A stretch of 64,000 nucleotides of DNA, taken from NCBI GenBank assembly GCA_001600355.1, contig BCJU01000003.1, positions 810,519 through 874,518 of the forward strand. Direction: 5' to 3'. The position numbers and the translations under genes were made by a program. This DNA comes from Meira nashicola. Its lineage: Eukaryota; Basidiomycota; Exobasidiomycetes; Exobasidiales; Brachybasidiaceae. Positions 50,377 to 62,000 of this stretch are shown in pieces. Every line of letters starts with the position of its first letter. The stretch's first letter is position 1. The notes below the pieces were generated by a model that made no database searches, was not told the origin of the DNA, and saw nothing but the letters and a program-made list of their open reading frames with translations.

Positions 50377-52102
50377 GATATAAGAGAAACGGATGTAAGA
50401 TGTTTGATATTCTCGCTGTGCTGTCTGTTACTACAGTATCGATGATTTGTTCAAAAGACGAGATGCTAACAATCGAGATTTCCTGATCCTATCGATTGAG
50501 TGGAGAATGAGAAGTGAGAGTGATTTGTATGCGTTCAAACGAGCGAGTGCATTCACTACGCCCTAAAAACTTCGCGTAGGCCTGTGCGCGATGGTGTGCC
50601 TTGTCTGGCCAAACTCATTTGATTGTCAAAAGAATGAGCCTCCCGCACCATAATAGGTAGAGTAGAGTGATGAATTTTGTTCTTAATTTCGACGTTTCAT
50701 GCATACTGGGCACATACTTCCTCTCTCCAAAATTTGGACACATTTTTAGACTGAATGAAACATACAAAGAAACACGATGTGCTTCACTAACAATGGGATA
50801 AGGTTGCATTACCTGTCAATCAAACTTGATTGTTAACCATCAAAAAGATTTACAGATTATGTCATCTTCCCAGTTTCAACAACTTTCGGGCCAAAACCAC
50901 AAATCTCTTTTCGGGCATGCTGAATTAAACGAAGATAGCGTGGATAGATGTACATATGTATGTATGTATGAATAGCGTATGCAAGAAGACCATAAAAAAA
51001 TTCAATCCAAACTAGAAGATGATGGCCAATTGGCGGCTTACCGGTCAATTAACATCCCCGCGGGCATTACCTATTATTTTCACGCCTTACATCAAGCGCT
51101 GCGTTGCGCAAAGACTTTTCCATTCAACCTGCAAGTGTTTATACAAACATTCCAAGGAAAACAAAAACGCGTTCGCATACGGTTAATGTGTGTACAGATG
51201 CGTTGGGGGAAAGAAGGGTGGTGAATGAGACGCGTCTGTTAATCTACACTAACAGGCGTAGAGAAAGTTTTTTTTTCTCTGGCTTTGGCTGTTTCCTTGC
51301 GGAAGACACGAATCGGGTTTGAGGTAGAGTAAGCAAGATCGTGTGGGCGGTAGGTTGAGAAAAAAAAACTTAAGGCAAAACGGCGAAGCCGTATTCAAAA
51401 AGTGCAAAAGCGCACGCATAAAAAAATGGAATATTTATATTTTTATACACCGCTAATCTGCAAGAAATTTTCCATCTAAGGCGGAAACACTGCAACACGC
51501 CTCAGTACTCTTTCACCAGGGTCGGACGAAAAATGCCGTCCGTGATTATTCGTGTTCTAGTATTTGACGGATGTTCTATCATTCTTAATTTTCTAAACCA
51601 TCAACTTAACATCGAAACACAAACAACAAGTGTAATCATTCAAAAGCCCTTTTCTGGGGTATATGGTCAATCTATAGGAAAATACCTCCGTTGCTTTTCC
51701 AACCATAGCAATAGAGGTACATTCTCCACAAGAGCGGAAAAGGCATTCAAGCACTGCTTTTCTTAGGTGTAGCCAACAAACGCCTTGTTGCGCCTCTTAG
51801 AGAGGGAATACCAACAGCTAACATTCTCTTGCAACATTTATAGGGTTCGTTTCTGACATCCATAGCATCGACAGCACCCATCAAGAATCATCTGGTATTC
51901 GTTCTTTCATTTCGCTTCCTAACACGCAAAAGGAGTTGAGCATAGACTCAACATCTTCTCACCAAACAGAGGAGACCCAATCAGGAGAATTGTCTTGACA
52001 TCTCGGGACTTCTTCTTACCGAAAGATTGTTGAACAAAACACTGCATCGTGTGACGTTTACCTTCTTTCTTTTTTCGATTTCTATACATACCCAAAAACG
52101 TC
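50377..52102. promoter_or_regulatory. 1.7 kb divergent region UBC13 / LCB2
   Basis: No supportable gene. It contains TGTACATATGTATGTATGTATG-type DNA at 50949-50970, AT-rich TATATTTTTATACACC at ~51433-51450, and GC-rich TTGCGCAA near 51103-51112. The long LCB2 upstream region may include a long leader or an unrecognised ncRNA. Confidence 0.35.
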
Positions 52103-54445
52103 ATGCCTGGTCAGACTTTATCGCACAAGCGTACAACTTCTGACGCCTCCAGTGCGACAGCCACTCCAACACATAAACCAATTCGTGTCATCAGTGGCGG
52201 CGATTTTGCCAATCATAAATCACAACCAATCGTAAGCGTTTCGCCTCCTCAGAATTATCAACAATTCGAAAAAGAGTACAAGATGGCAGCCGCAACATTA
52301 AATGCAAACCCTGCAGCACCTTATTCCAACACAATGTCTGAAGCGGAAATGAAGGCATGGGGAAGATCACGAGGTGATAGCAGTAGCACAGGTAGCTCAC
52401 CCGATGCATCTGAAGGTCAAGCTCCAAGTTTGACTACAGGTTCCACTTCCGCCTCTGTTGAAAGTTTGGAATCCGTGCAAGATCAACATCAGAGAAGGTT
52501 GATGCATGCAATTATGGACGAAAAGCTAAAAGCACAGAGAGCTTTAGCTAATTCTACCGGCAATAAGCATATTCCCAACGGAACTACTGGACATCCACCT
52601 ACCTCTTTCGACAGCTCTGCCGATGGCACGCAACTTGTGCACAGTGAATTCGCTTTCTGTGCTAATCAAAATTACCGATACACTTCACAACATCCTCCTG
52701 GAGCACCATTACCTGATCCAATCGAAGAAGAGCCAAGTTATATTATTTTATTGACAACATACGTATCTTATTTGATTTTGATCGTGATTGGACATTGTCG
52801 TGATTTTGTCGGCAAACGCTTGTTCCCTAAATCGTACCGCCACTTGGTCGAATCAAATGGTTATGCTGCCCTCAACTCCGATTTTGACAGTTTCTATACC
52901 AGACGATTGAAAGCAAGATTGGACGATTGTTTCTCAAGACCTGTTACCGGGGTCTGTGGTCGTACAGTCATGACCCTTGATCGTACTACCGATGATTTCT
53001 ATCAATCGTTCACTTTCACAGGTGGAAAGACTCGTACTTTGAATATTAGTGCATACAATTACTTGGGATACGCTCAATCGCATGGTGGATGTGCAGACGC
53101 GGTATTGGAATGTTTGAAGATGTATGGTACTAGCTCTTACGGATCCAGATTGGGCGCTGGTTCGCTCGATTTGCAATCACAAACCGAAAAAATGGTCGCA
53201 CGTTTCGTTGGACAGGAAGATGCAATTGTGGTTTCTATGGGTTTTGCAACGAATAGTACCACAATTCCAGTTATTGCTGGACCTGGTACATTGCTCATTT
53301 CTGATGAGTTAAATCATGCTTCCATCCGTTTCGGCGCCCGTTTGAGTGGTGCTCACATTCGTCAATACCGTCACAACGATATGAGGGAGCTGGAAAAACT
53401 TTTACGTGAAAGTATCAGTCAAGGTATGCCTCGCACCCATAGACCATGGAAAAAGATTGTTCTCTTGGTTGAAGGGTTGTACAGTATGGAAGGTACTTTG
53501 GTCAATTTGCCCAGATTGATGGAATTGAAGAAGAAATACAAGTTCTACTTGTATGTCGATGAAGCTCACTCTATTGGTGCGCTCGGTCCTCGTGGTCGAG
53601 GTGTGTGCGATTATTACGGTATCGATCCTCGTTCGATTGATATCTTGATGGGCACGTTCACAAAATCATTCGGTGCAGCTGGAGGATACATTTGCGGTTC
53701 TAAAGCACTCATTGATCGTATCCGTCTAACGAATCATGCTAACATTTATGGTGAAACTTTAGCTCCTCCAATTCTCACACAAATTATTGCCAGTATGGCC
53801 GGTATCATGGGTGTAGGACGCAATGTGCAAGAGCACGCTTTGTTACCCGCTTGGTTTGATCTACCGCCTCGCATGTTAGACGGTAGTGAAGGAAAAGAAC
53901 GTCTACGTAGATTGGCATTCAATGCAAGATATTTAAGTTCAGGTTTACGTAAACTTGGATTTATCGTTTATGGACATCGTGATAGTCCAATCGTTCCTCT
54001 ACTAATTTTCCATCCGGGTAAGATGGCATTGTTTTCAAGAATGATGTTCGATCGATCGAAAGCTCTACCGCCTTCTCAAAGATTTGTATCGGAAGTGAAT
54101 GAAGAAGAGTTCCAGCGTCAACGTGACGAAGAAACAAGATACCTTTATGATCCTACTGCTAATTCAAAATCAGGAAAAACGATCAGACCTCCAATTGTTG
54201 TTGTTGTGGTTGCATATCCAGCAACACCTTTGATTTCAAGTAGAGTGCGTTATTGTGTTTCTGCTGCGCATAATGTGGATGATATGCAAGCAGTCTTGCG
54301 TGCTTCTGATGAAGTTGGATCGGTTTTGAGTATGAAATACGGATCAGGAGGAGCTGGCGGTAGATGGACAATTGATGAAGTTTTAGCAAGACCTTTGGAT
54401 TTGGTTTCATGGGATGGAAATACACCATTGCCACCAAAGATGTAA
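52103..54445 (+). CDS. LCB2: Serine palmitoyltransferase subunit 2 (Lcb2)
   Basis: Single exon, 780 residues. A Ser/Thr-rich N-terminal extension of about 200 residues precedes a membrane segment (IILLTTYVSYLILIVIG, ~213-230) and the PLP-dependent alpha-oxoamine synthase domain. Visible blocks are NYLGYA, GTSSYGSRLGAGSLDLQ, DELNHASIRFG, VEGLYSMEGT, DEAHSIGALGPRGRG and the PLP-binding lysine in GTFTKSFGAAGGY (Lys521). With Lcb1 it condenses serine and palmitoyl-CoA in the ER, the first step of sphingolipid synthesis. Lcb2 is usually ~560 residues; the extra length is almost all the N-terminal extension, with a small loop near residue 680. Confidence 0.96.
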   Translation: MPGQTLSHKRTTSDASSATATPTHKPIRVISGGDFANHKSQPIVSVSPPQNYQQFEKEYKMAAATLNANPAAPYSNTMSEAEMKAWGRSRGDSSSTGSSPDASEGQAPSLTTGSTSASVESLESVQDQHQRRLMHAIMDEKLKAQRALANSTGNKHIPNGTTGHPPTSFDSSADGTQLVHSEFAFCANQNYRYTSQHPPGAPLPDPIEEEPSYIILLTTYVSYLILIVIGHCRDFVGKRLFPKSYRHLVESNGYAALNSDFDSFYTRRLKARLDDCFSRPVTGVCGRTVMTLDRTTDDFYQSFTFTGGKTRTLNISAYNYLGYAQSHGGCADAVLECLKMYGTSSYGSRLGAGSLDLQSQTEKMVARFVGQEDAIVVSMGFATNSTTIPVIAGPGTLLISDELNHASIRFGARLSGAHIRQYRHNDMRELEKLLRESISQGMPRTHRPWKKIVLLVEGLYSMEGTLVNLPRLMELKKKYKFYLYVDEAHSIGALGPRGRGVCDYYGIDPRSIDILMGTFTKSFGAAGGYICGSKALIDRIRLTNHANIYGETLAPPILTQIIASMAGIMGVGRNVQEHALLPAWFDLPPRMLDGSEGKERLRRLAFNARYLSSGLRKLGFIVYGHRDSPIVPLLIFHPGKMALFSRMMFDRSKALPPSQRFVSEVNEEEFQRQRDEETRYLYDPTANSKSGKTIRPPIVVVVVAYPATPLISSRVRYCVSAAHNVDDMQAVLRASDEVGSVLSMKYGSGGAGGRWTIDEVLARPLDLVSWDGNTPLPPKM

Positions 54446-54764
54446 AACAATTTTCACTTAATAATACCCAGGACGGTCGTGGTTCCCTCGTGTATTTTCT
54501 ACACAATTTTTTAATCTTGATGCAAGCAAGCAAGCAATGCTCTCGTATCAGTAAATTTTGTCAATAGATGGTTTATCATTCAGATTTTCATCATCATCAT
54601 TATCATTATCGCATATTTTCATATTTGACTGGATTTGAATTTTCATCATTGTGCAATTAAAAACTGTGTGATATGTGCTATTCCATGCAAAGATGTTATT
54701 GGTAATGTACAAAGTAGGTTCACAAATGTATGATTGAATTGTCTATTGAGTATGATTGGATTGA
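54446..54764. other. Convergent 3' flanks of LCB2 and RTA1-family gene
   Basis: AT-rich with a CATCATCATCATTATCATTATC-like run near 54590-54612. No gene seen. Confidence 0.35.
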
Positions 54765-55802
54765 TTATGATTCATTCTTTTCTGCTGTAGCGTGATTGTC
54801 ACTTTGATTTGTGCTATCCAAAGCGTTCTCTGTGCCTTGTTCTACATCTTGATTGGATGAAGGGTAGTTTGAATTTGCTGCCGCTGCTGCTGCTTCTTTT
54901 CTTACTTTACTGACCAAAGATCCAGGCCAATATAATGCCCAAACTCCAATTGCGATTACTAAAGGTAAAGCATCAAGAGTAAAAGTGAAAACTTCGTGTG
55001 TATATAAATAACCACCATAACCTTGAGCCATTTCTATAATACGATAAACACTTCTAACCAAAATACCAATACTTGAAATATAGAGTAAGTCCAACATGAT
55101 TACAACGGGTTCACGTAAGTTAAAAATGTTAAATCTTTTTCCATCTTGACGTTTAAATAAAAGTCTATAATGTGCAACTAAAATTAAAACTGTAAAGAGT
55201 AGATAAGATGCACCTTGAGCTGAAACACCAGCTAAGAAAACGTTATTTCCTGTTTTTGCTGTTTGATAATCATCAGATGTTTGCATTCCACCACCTGCAG
55301 CTTGAACGCAAAAAGTACAAACGTCTGAAGTAACAAATATAATTTTAACCCATTTTGGTGGAATGAAAAGATAAATTGATTTACGTTGAACTTTTGTTGG
55401 TTTTTCACCTTCAATTGCAGCGATTAAACGACCGAAAGCTATATAATTAAAAGCTAAAAAAGCAGCAGGTGAAAGAACAACGAATAAATACATTACCGTA
55501 TAAAGTGATTGATTATCTTGTTCTGTTCTCATCGGAATCCTTATCCAATATCCTAAAGCTGCGAAAAATGTTCCAATTGGAAGTGTTAATGCCCATTTTT
55601 GTGGTTTTCGTTGAAGAAATAAAGTATGATAAAATAATGTTAAACATAAAATTGAATAAATTACTCCAAATATCGTATTTCCAGCTAAATTTGGAACGTA
55701 ATCAAGTAATGAATCAGGTTGTAATTCAATTGCTTTTACTGATTGTGCACTTGTGAGCGCCACCAAGATTGTTGTGGAGGTTATTAATCGCGGTCCTGTC
55801 AT
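54765..55802 (-). CDS. RTA1-family seven-helix membrane protein (lipid-translocating exporter/RTM1 group)
   Basis: Single exon, 345 residues, seven hydrophobic helices. Family blocks are clear: TLFYHTL after helix 1, FVTSDVCTFCVQAAGGG in helix 4, and RSVYRIIEMAQGYGGYL followed by HEVFTFTLDALPL in helices 6-7. A short N-terminal signal-like segment and an Asn/Gln-rich tail flank the core. Members (Rta1, Rsb1, Rtm1, Pug1) sit in the plasma membrane. They have been linked to sphingoid base export, drug tolerance and haem or protoporphyrin transport. It lies next to the sphingolipid gene LCB2, so an Rsb1-like role is tempting, but the substrate cannot be read from sequence. Confidence 0.9.
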   Translation of the reverse strand: MTGPRLITSTTILVALTSAQSVKAIELQPDSLLDYVPNLAGNTIFGVIYSILCLTLFYHTLFLQRKPQKWALTLPIGTFFAALGYWIRIPMRTEQDNQSLYTVMYLFVVLSPAAFLAFNYIAFGRLIAAIEGEKPTKVQRKSIYLFIPPKWVKIIFVTSDVCTFCVQAAGGGMQTSDDYQTAKTGNNVFLAGVSAQGASYLLFTVLILVAHYRLLFKRQDGKRFNIFNLREPVVIMLDLLYISSIGILVRSVYRIIEMAQGYGGYLYTHEVFTFTLDALPLVIAIGVWALYWPGSLVSKVRKEAAAAAANSNYPSSNQDVEQGTENALDSTNQSDNHATAEKNES

Positions 55803-56574
55803 TCTTTCCTATAAATTCAATTGATGGTGGCGAAAATAAAGGAGGTGATGGTAATAAAGCATGCCATTATCATTTCCTTTGAAGAGAATATAAGTATGAT
55901 GCAATCACCATGTGATCTTTAATATACACCGCATACGGACATATCCCCTTCAAAAAGTGGCTCACACCCAAAAGAAATAAAATATCCCAGGTCCGTGGAA
56001 ATTAAATTGAAAAACTTTTAGTCGTTCCTTATTTTTGACTGAAAAGATGCCTTTTGTCTGTAAGCCGATATTTGAACGCGCGCCGGAGATTTTTGGAAAC
56101 AAGAAAAGGGTCGATATAAAAATGATATAAATACACACCGCACATGTACTAGGTACGAACTCAAAACAGTACATTAATGGAATGTCGGGAATATTGTCTG
56201 ATGATCAAGTTTATATACATATATCAATGTCAAATTGGTATATTTGTATTTACATATTTTGAGAAAAAGAAGAGCCCGTCTCCACCGCATTTCCAGATCG
56301 GCGATTTTCTGTATTCTCTAATACGATACGCAGATAAGCAAACGTTGAGCCCTGAATTGATCCATTGTTCAAGTCCGAAAGAATGGATTTATCAGCAGCA
56401 GAAGACCACGTCTGGCGGCCGGCACACTAAAGCTAGTCTACATACGTACGCACGCCATACCGTCCGTCCTCCACTCGATTAGAACATCTTCCTAGTTTAG
56501 CTTTTATTTTTAAATCCGGATTACGTAGTCGTTTTTTTTGAAGAGTGGGGAAAGAAAGGGATGGTGATTATTGG
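55803..56574. promoter_or_regulatory. Divergent region, RTA1-family gene / cytochrome b561 gene
   Basis: No gene seen. TATAAATA at 56126-56133 lies ~440 bp upstream of the b561 start. A five-codon upstream frame (56561-56578) overlaps that start codon. Confidence 0.4.
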
Positions 56575-57549
56575 ATGAATGTAGAAAAGATGGAATCTGT
56601 TAACAACCATCAAATACGATTCAATCTGAACGAAATGAGTGTTGTTCAAAGGGATGAATTAGAACGGCCTTTACTTGCACAGCAACAAGAATCAGGGCAA
56701 GTTGATAATGATGAAGATGAACAAACAATACTAGATATCGATCAAAGACAGAGTAGCGTTTATAGAAAGAATGCATTATCTGGTTTATCAGCTTTAAGCG
56801 TTCAGGTATGTTAAGGATGAGAATTGTATGAAGAGAGGGTAACTCATTCTTTCTTACTTCACTAAACAGGGTTTCGCAATTACCTTTTTGGCATTGATTT
56901 GGGGTTTAGTTTTAGCTTCAATGCCATTAAATCCATTACCTCTTTTCGGCTATCATCCAATGATACAGGTGTGTACACAGCCCTACACTTTGAAGGACAA
57001 CATCTTACTAACTTCTCAATATTTTTTCAGTCACTTGCATTTTTATTACTTCTTCAATCTATCTTAACACTTCAACCAACAACGAAATCAAGACCAAACG
57101 AAAAACAAAAAGCATTTTCGGTTCATAGATTATTCAATTTAGCTCTCGTTTTACCTTTATTCACAATTGGTGCTTCAATAATGTGGTATTTACACCATCA
57201 ACCAAACGCAAAACATTTTATAAGTTGGCATGGAATTTTAGGTACAACAGTTATCGTTTGGACATGGTTACAAGTTGCAATTGGAATTGCAGTGACTTCA
57301 TTTGATGGTAGATTATTTGGAGGTTTACACCGCGCAAAGAAGTTATGGAAATTTCATAGACTTTCAGGTTATTTCATTTTACCTTCTTTTGCTTTAGTAC
57401 TTTATTTAGGTGCAGCTCAAACTTCTTGGTCACAAATGAACGCAAATAAACTTCATCATTTCGCAATCATTATTTCACTTTTAGGTATTATTGCAGCTCT
57501 CTTTGTTCGTATACAATCGTCAAAATTACCTTCTCTTTCTAGAAATTGA
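56575..57549 (+). CDS. Cytochrome b561-domain membrane protein, spliced (CYB561D2-like)
   Basis: Exons 56575-56805, 56870-56968 and 57031-57549, all phase 0; introns GTATGT...AACAG and GTGTGT...TTCAG. Product 282 residues. The first ~75 residues are hydrophilic. Six membrane helices follow. Candidate haem histidines lie in FGYHPMIQ, FSVHRLFN, FISWHGILG and WKFHRLSGYF, the spacing typical of eukaryotic b561 proteins. These proteins move electrons across membranes, often from ascorbate to ferric iron or monodehydroascorbate. The CYB561D1/D2 branch seems closest, and no DOMON domain is attached. Start 56575 is the first ATG in the frame; 56590 is the alternative. Confidence 0.88.
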
Positions 57550-58019
57550 AGTTCTGTATCATATTGCACACAATCATTCTTTTTTCATTTACGCCAGCTT
57601 TGATCGATATTGAATTACAGCAAAAAAAAATGAAAATGAAGACTGGTAAGGTATTCGAGAATGGCTTTTAGTGTAGGGAGAACAAAACGAAAGTGAGCAA
57701 GTAAGCAAGAAAGATATTTATATGTGAAATTTGGTGAGAGAAATGGTATGAATTGCCCTCATAAAAAAAGGTGACTTTATTAAATCAAATTTGAAGGCAC
57801 ACCAGGGCATCAAAGAAATAATGAACGTAAGTAGAGCATCGAGCAATGTTAAAGAGAGAAAGAGTGAGAAAAAGACGGAATTTGAAAGACAATTGCGTCC
57901 ATTGTTTGTGTACAGTGACGATTGTAGAAAAAGGCGTTAATCGATCCATCAAAATATGGAAAAAGATATGAACATGTTTGCATGAAAAGAATATTTGACT
58001 TGAGAGGAAGAGTCGCATC
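57550..58019. other. Convergent 3' flanks of b561 gene and SHO1
   Basis: AT-rich, only out-of-context open frames. Nothing recognised. Confidence 0.35.
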
Positions 58020-59027
58020 TTACAAGACTTGCATGTAATTGCTAGGTACGATACCAGTTTCTCCATTCGACTTCCTTGCCTGCCACCATTTTCCACTATT
58101 ATCAACGATATCCAAAATTTCACCTTTTGAGAAAGAGATCTCAGTTGGATCATCAGCGTTAGCAGTGTATGCATACAATGCACGAGCACGGTATCCGTAT
58201 CCTGGCATTGGTTCTCCTCCGGGAATGCTATCACTTCCATTAAGCTTGCTTGATGGACTTCCAATCGCACCAATCGCACCATCTCCTCCATGACTAATGT
58301 CAGACTTTGGTCCTGCATGTGATCCCATAGTTACACCACCTGCACCACCAGTTCCACTTCTTATGCTTCCTGTACCGTTTAAAGCTGTTTGACTTTTTGG
58401 CATTCCGATTCCGGCTTGAGTGATATCAGCAGCTGAAGGTGCGTTGCCGTATGTGGGTTGATATCCGTTTCCGACACCTTGCATGCCACCAGAATAAGAT
58501 CCTCCATAACCACCAGATCCATTTACGTTGTTAACACGAGTGATAGGACCTGCAGATCTTGCTCCTCTTCCACCTGGTCCACCTAATTGTCCATTTCCGA
58601 ATGTGGTCAAAAGGCCATAAACTGCACTATCTTCTTCTGATGTAAAGAATAACAGTAAAATAACATTAACGATTGTCAAAATGAACCATCCAGCAGCTAC
58701 GGCGTTTAAACTTCCGCGGTTGGCGTAAATGCCTTCATTAATACCCATGACTGAGAATACCAAAGCTACGGCCAAGAAAGCGGATAACTGTAACCTTGCC
58801 AAAGCCACACTATCGGTTGCAATCGTAGCAGCAATACCAACGATCAAGAACAATTGTAAGAAGATTGCGAACCATAGAACGCCTTGATGACCAACATCAG
58901 CTTCAGCTGCAATTTGACCAATGAAAGCAACTATCCATCCTATTGCTGCTAAACCTAAAGAGATTAATAAAACTAAATTGCTTAAAAGCAAAGATATATC
59001 GAGACCTGAGCCTCCTTTACGTGCCAT
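58020..59027 (-). CDS. SHO1: Osmosensor adaptor Sho1 (four-helix membrane protein with SH3 domain)
   Basis: 335 residues from ATG 59027 (MARKGGSGLDISLLLSN), the usual Sho1 start and length. Four closely spaced helices occupy about residues 10-125. A Gly/Ser/Asn-rich linker follows, and a C-terminal SH3 domain (about 278-335) contains ALYAYTANADDPTEISFSKGE, WWQARKSNGETGIVPSNY. Sho1 is a plasma-membrane scaffold that recruits Pbs2 and Ste11 in the HOG stress pathway and also acts in filamentous growth and pathogenicity signalling. The frame stays open 171 codons upstream without an ATG; its relevance is discussed in findings. Confidence 0.93.
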   Translation of the reverse strand: MARKGGSGLDISLLLSNLVLLISLGLAAIGWIVAFIGQIAAEADVGHQGVLWFAIFLQLFLIVGIAATIATDSVALARLQLSAFLAVALVFSVMGINEGIYANRGSLNAVAAGWFILTIVNVILLLFFTSEEDSAVYGLLTTFGNGQLGGPGGRGARSAGPITRVNNVNGSGGYGGSYSGGMQGVGNGYQPTYGNAPSAADITQAGIGMPKSQTALNGTGSIRSGTGGAGGVTMGSHAGPKSDISHGGDGAIGAIGSPSSKLNGSDSIPGGEPMPGYGYRARALYAYTANADDPTEISFSKGEILDIVDNSGKWWQARKSNGETGIVPSNYMQVL

Positions 59028-61049
59028 CTTTTCGGTAAACAGTTTGGGAGATTTTGGTGATTGAATTCGAACGTGTTTTCGTTGTTTAATACGCTTTTGG
59101 CGATTATTTGAAGAAGAGAGTACTTTTTCAGTAATTTGATTAGTTCTCTCTTGTACTTTTTCTTGAGAATTTGCAAAACCAATTAAGCAAAGTGGATTTC
59201 GTTTAAGTTCAAAAACACAATCACGAGTTGAACAAAAAACTACGACAAAAGCTGCACCAAAATAAGTACAAGCAAATGTCAAAACTTCAATAAAAGATGC
59301 AAAACCACCCAAACAAGAACGACTGGTGGTGGTATTTGAATTCGGATTTGTTGAATAACCTTCTTCTAACCTTTTTCCTTGATCAGATTGAAGTGTGGAA
59401 AGCGAAACCTCACTATCGCTATCCGAGTTGTTTTGAGAGGTTGTTTGATGGTTGACTGTAGTGGTTAAGTTTGACAATTTGTACGAGGAGCAAGATTGAT
59501 GCTCGATTTCAGGCGTAGTGCAGAAAGGCTGTGTTTTCAATTCTTCACTTCGGCAGTTTCTTGCCCGCTTCTGTTTTGCAGTCCGAAATAATCAATTTAA
59601 ATTTTATTTTTTTGCAACTGAATACCGCCGTTTGTCTCTTTATTCCCCTTTCTTTTTGTAACAGCCCTTTATTTTTTTGGTCCTGTGCTCGGATGCGCCA
59701 CAGACTAGACTAGACTATGTATGTACGCGTGTGTGTGTATACAGTACGATATTGAAAAACACGTTATTAACGGGAAAAAGGGCGATCCAATAGTCAATTT
59801 TGCTCCTGATCCCAAATTGATCCAAAATGCACGATTAGCGTTTCTTGGAAATTGGACTTTCTGTAGTCTAGGTTCACGCGTTTGTAGAACGGGCGCAGCG
59901 CCTTTTGAAAGCCCAAAAACCTAAAAGGGGAACTGGGCTGAAGATTGAGAAAAAAAAAAGATTAACTTTCTCCTGTTGTTTGCGTTTTCTTCTTCTGTCT
60001 CTTTTGCTTCTAGCGGTGTAGAACAGAATAGTAAGAGGCTTTTTTTTTCGAAATCAGAGATTGATCACAAGATCAACTTGAAGGTGTTTTTGATCTGAAA
60101 TTGAATAGAGTAGAATGTGTTAGCGATGTCATTTTCGGTAAAACAATTGATTCTCCTCCTCAGACAGGCATGAGAGGCTTCTTTTTCGTTAGCAGCTTTC
60201 CAATCGAAACCTGCTTAAATGAGAATGATTTCCCATCTGCTCCTCTTGCCAAATGCAAATGCAGCTAAAAGAAGAGACTGCATACTAGCGAACAAAATTT
60301 GTATGGCGTCAAGCTCTAGAAGGAGAAGAATTCCTCCTTTGTAGTCTAGAATGTGGTACTGTTGTTGTAGTACAACGAGTACGCGTTTGATATTTTGACA
60401 TGCATTAGCGCGAAAATCTCATGCATTTTTTCCCTTTTCCTGCCTGTCTGCCCCCCTTTCCTTCATAGCATTCATTTCACAATCATCCCCCTCTTTGGAA
60501 TGCTGGATGCTGAATTCCCTAAGTTCCCCCTCTTTTGAAGGCATACTCACCTGCCTGCCTTTTAAGCAATGAGCTAAATTGGAATAGCTCAGGTACACAA
60601 ATCCTAAAATGAAATGAGTTGATGATCTTGTTGTTGTTGTTGGATTGAAAGTGAAGGGACCTGCCCGAGAATACGTATGTATGCAAAAAATGGAAAAGAC
60701 GTTGATTTTATGTAGATGAAAGAGAAAGAAGTCGTCACTGACGATTTCGATTCTTATTCCTTGCGATCGTAAGTAGATCTTGCAAGAAGAAAATTTTATC
60801 AAAAAATCAAAAATCAACAACTTAATTATTTTTACAGTTCTTCGTTCTTTTTATAATTTGTACGACTTCAAAACAACTCTTTTAATTCATGGGCGTTGGC
60901 ACACACACATACGTAACGCAGTCTATACTTAAATTTCACGCCACCGCCACCCTTTTACGCCCATCATGATCAAAACTTTCACAGCATTATCACGCCAAGC
61001 AGTGTCAAAAAAGCTGTAATATTTTTGGTACACGATATGATTTCGATCA
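59028..61049. other. 2.0 kb gene-free region
   Basis: Upstream of SHO1 and downstream of the SDR gene. A 133-codon minus-strand frame (60419-60820) starts only with TTG and resembles nothing. CA/GT runs occur near 59727-59740 and 60900-60915. No RNA gene was recognised. Confidence 0.35.
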
Positions 61050-62000
61050 CTACAATTTACCCATTCTTGAAGCGCCGTCTAAGCGAATTGTTGAGCCGTT
61101 CTAAAATTGAAGAGAACCGAATGCTTTGTCAGTCAACCGTCAAATGATTATATATATATATACAACTCTACTCACCAACATCGGATTCTCAATCACCGAA
61201 ATAACTGCCAACGCAAATTCGTCCGGCAAACCGAAACGAGCCTGAATAGAATAGAAGAAGGGGATGAATGTTATTAGCTTTTTTTGTTCTTTTTGATTGT
61301 TCATTTGAATACTTACTGGGAATTCCAATTGACGCCCAAGAGCTTTTTTTGCTTTTTCAGACATTTTATCTGCCATTGGCGTTGAAAATAAAGCAGGAGC
61401 TAAAGTCATTGTTCGAATTCCAAACCAAGCTAAATCTCTTGCCATTGGAAGTGTCATTCCAACAACGCCACCTTTTCCGGCAGAATAAGAAACTTGACCT
61501 GTTTGACCTTCAAATGCAGCAACACTTGCCGTATTAATTAAAACTCCAAGATCTTTTGATTCTTCACTTGCTTTTTTAATTGGCTTTTCTACATCTCTTA
61601 CTAATCTTGCAGCAACTAATCTACAAACGTTGAATGTTCCAATCAAATTAATTTCAACAACTGTTCTAAACGTATCCAGATCAAAAGGTTCTCCATCTCC
61701 ATTGATTGTTTTACCTGCCATTCCGACTCCACCACAATTTATTACACCTCCAACCTTTATTTTAGGCCATTGTTTATCACATTTCGCAATCGCATCTTGA
61801 ACATCTTCTTCACTTACAACATCAACTCTTGCAAATGTTGATCTTTCATTTCCTAAATCTTTCGATAATCCTTCTGCTGCTTCTTCATTAATATCAAAAA
61901 TTGCAACATAACCACCTAATTTGTGAATTTGTCGTGCTGTTGCTTCTCCTAATCCTGATGCTCCTCCTGTAATATACCAAACATGATCGGCTACTTTCAT
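61050..62000 (-). CDS. Short-chain dehydrogenase, 3-hydroxyacyl-CoA dehydrogenase type 2 (HSD10)-like, three exons
   Basis: Exons 61317-62000, 61176-61241 and 61050-61100, all phase 0; introns GTAAGT...ATTCAG and GTGAGT...TTTTAG. Product 266 residues from ATG 62000. NAD-binding TGGASGLGEA (11-20), INTAS with Ser159, and the catalytic SYSAGK (Tyr172, Lys176) are all intact. The spliced tail ENPMLNGSTIRLDGASRMGKL matches the end of HSD17B10-type enzymes (NGEVIRLDGA). These oxidise short branched 3-hydroxyacyl-CoA and some hydroxysteroids in mitochondria; no presequence is visible here. Without splicing, the C-terminus would end in unrelated intron residues. Confidence 0.92.

Noticed and set aside
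60419..60820. 133-codon minus-strand frame
   Set aside because: It starts with TTG, has no recognisable domain, and its composition looks non-coding.
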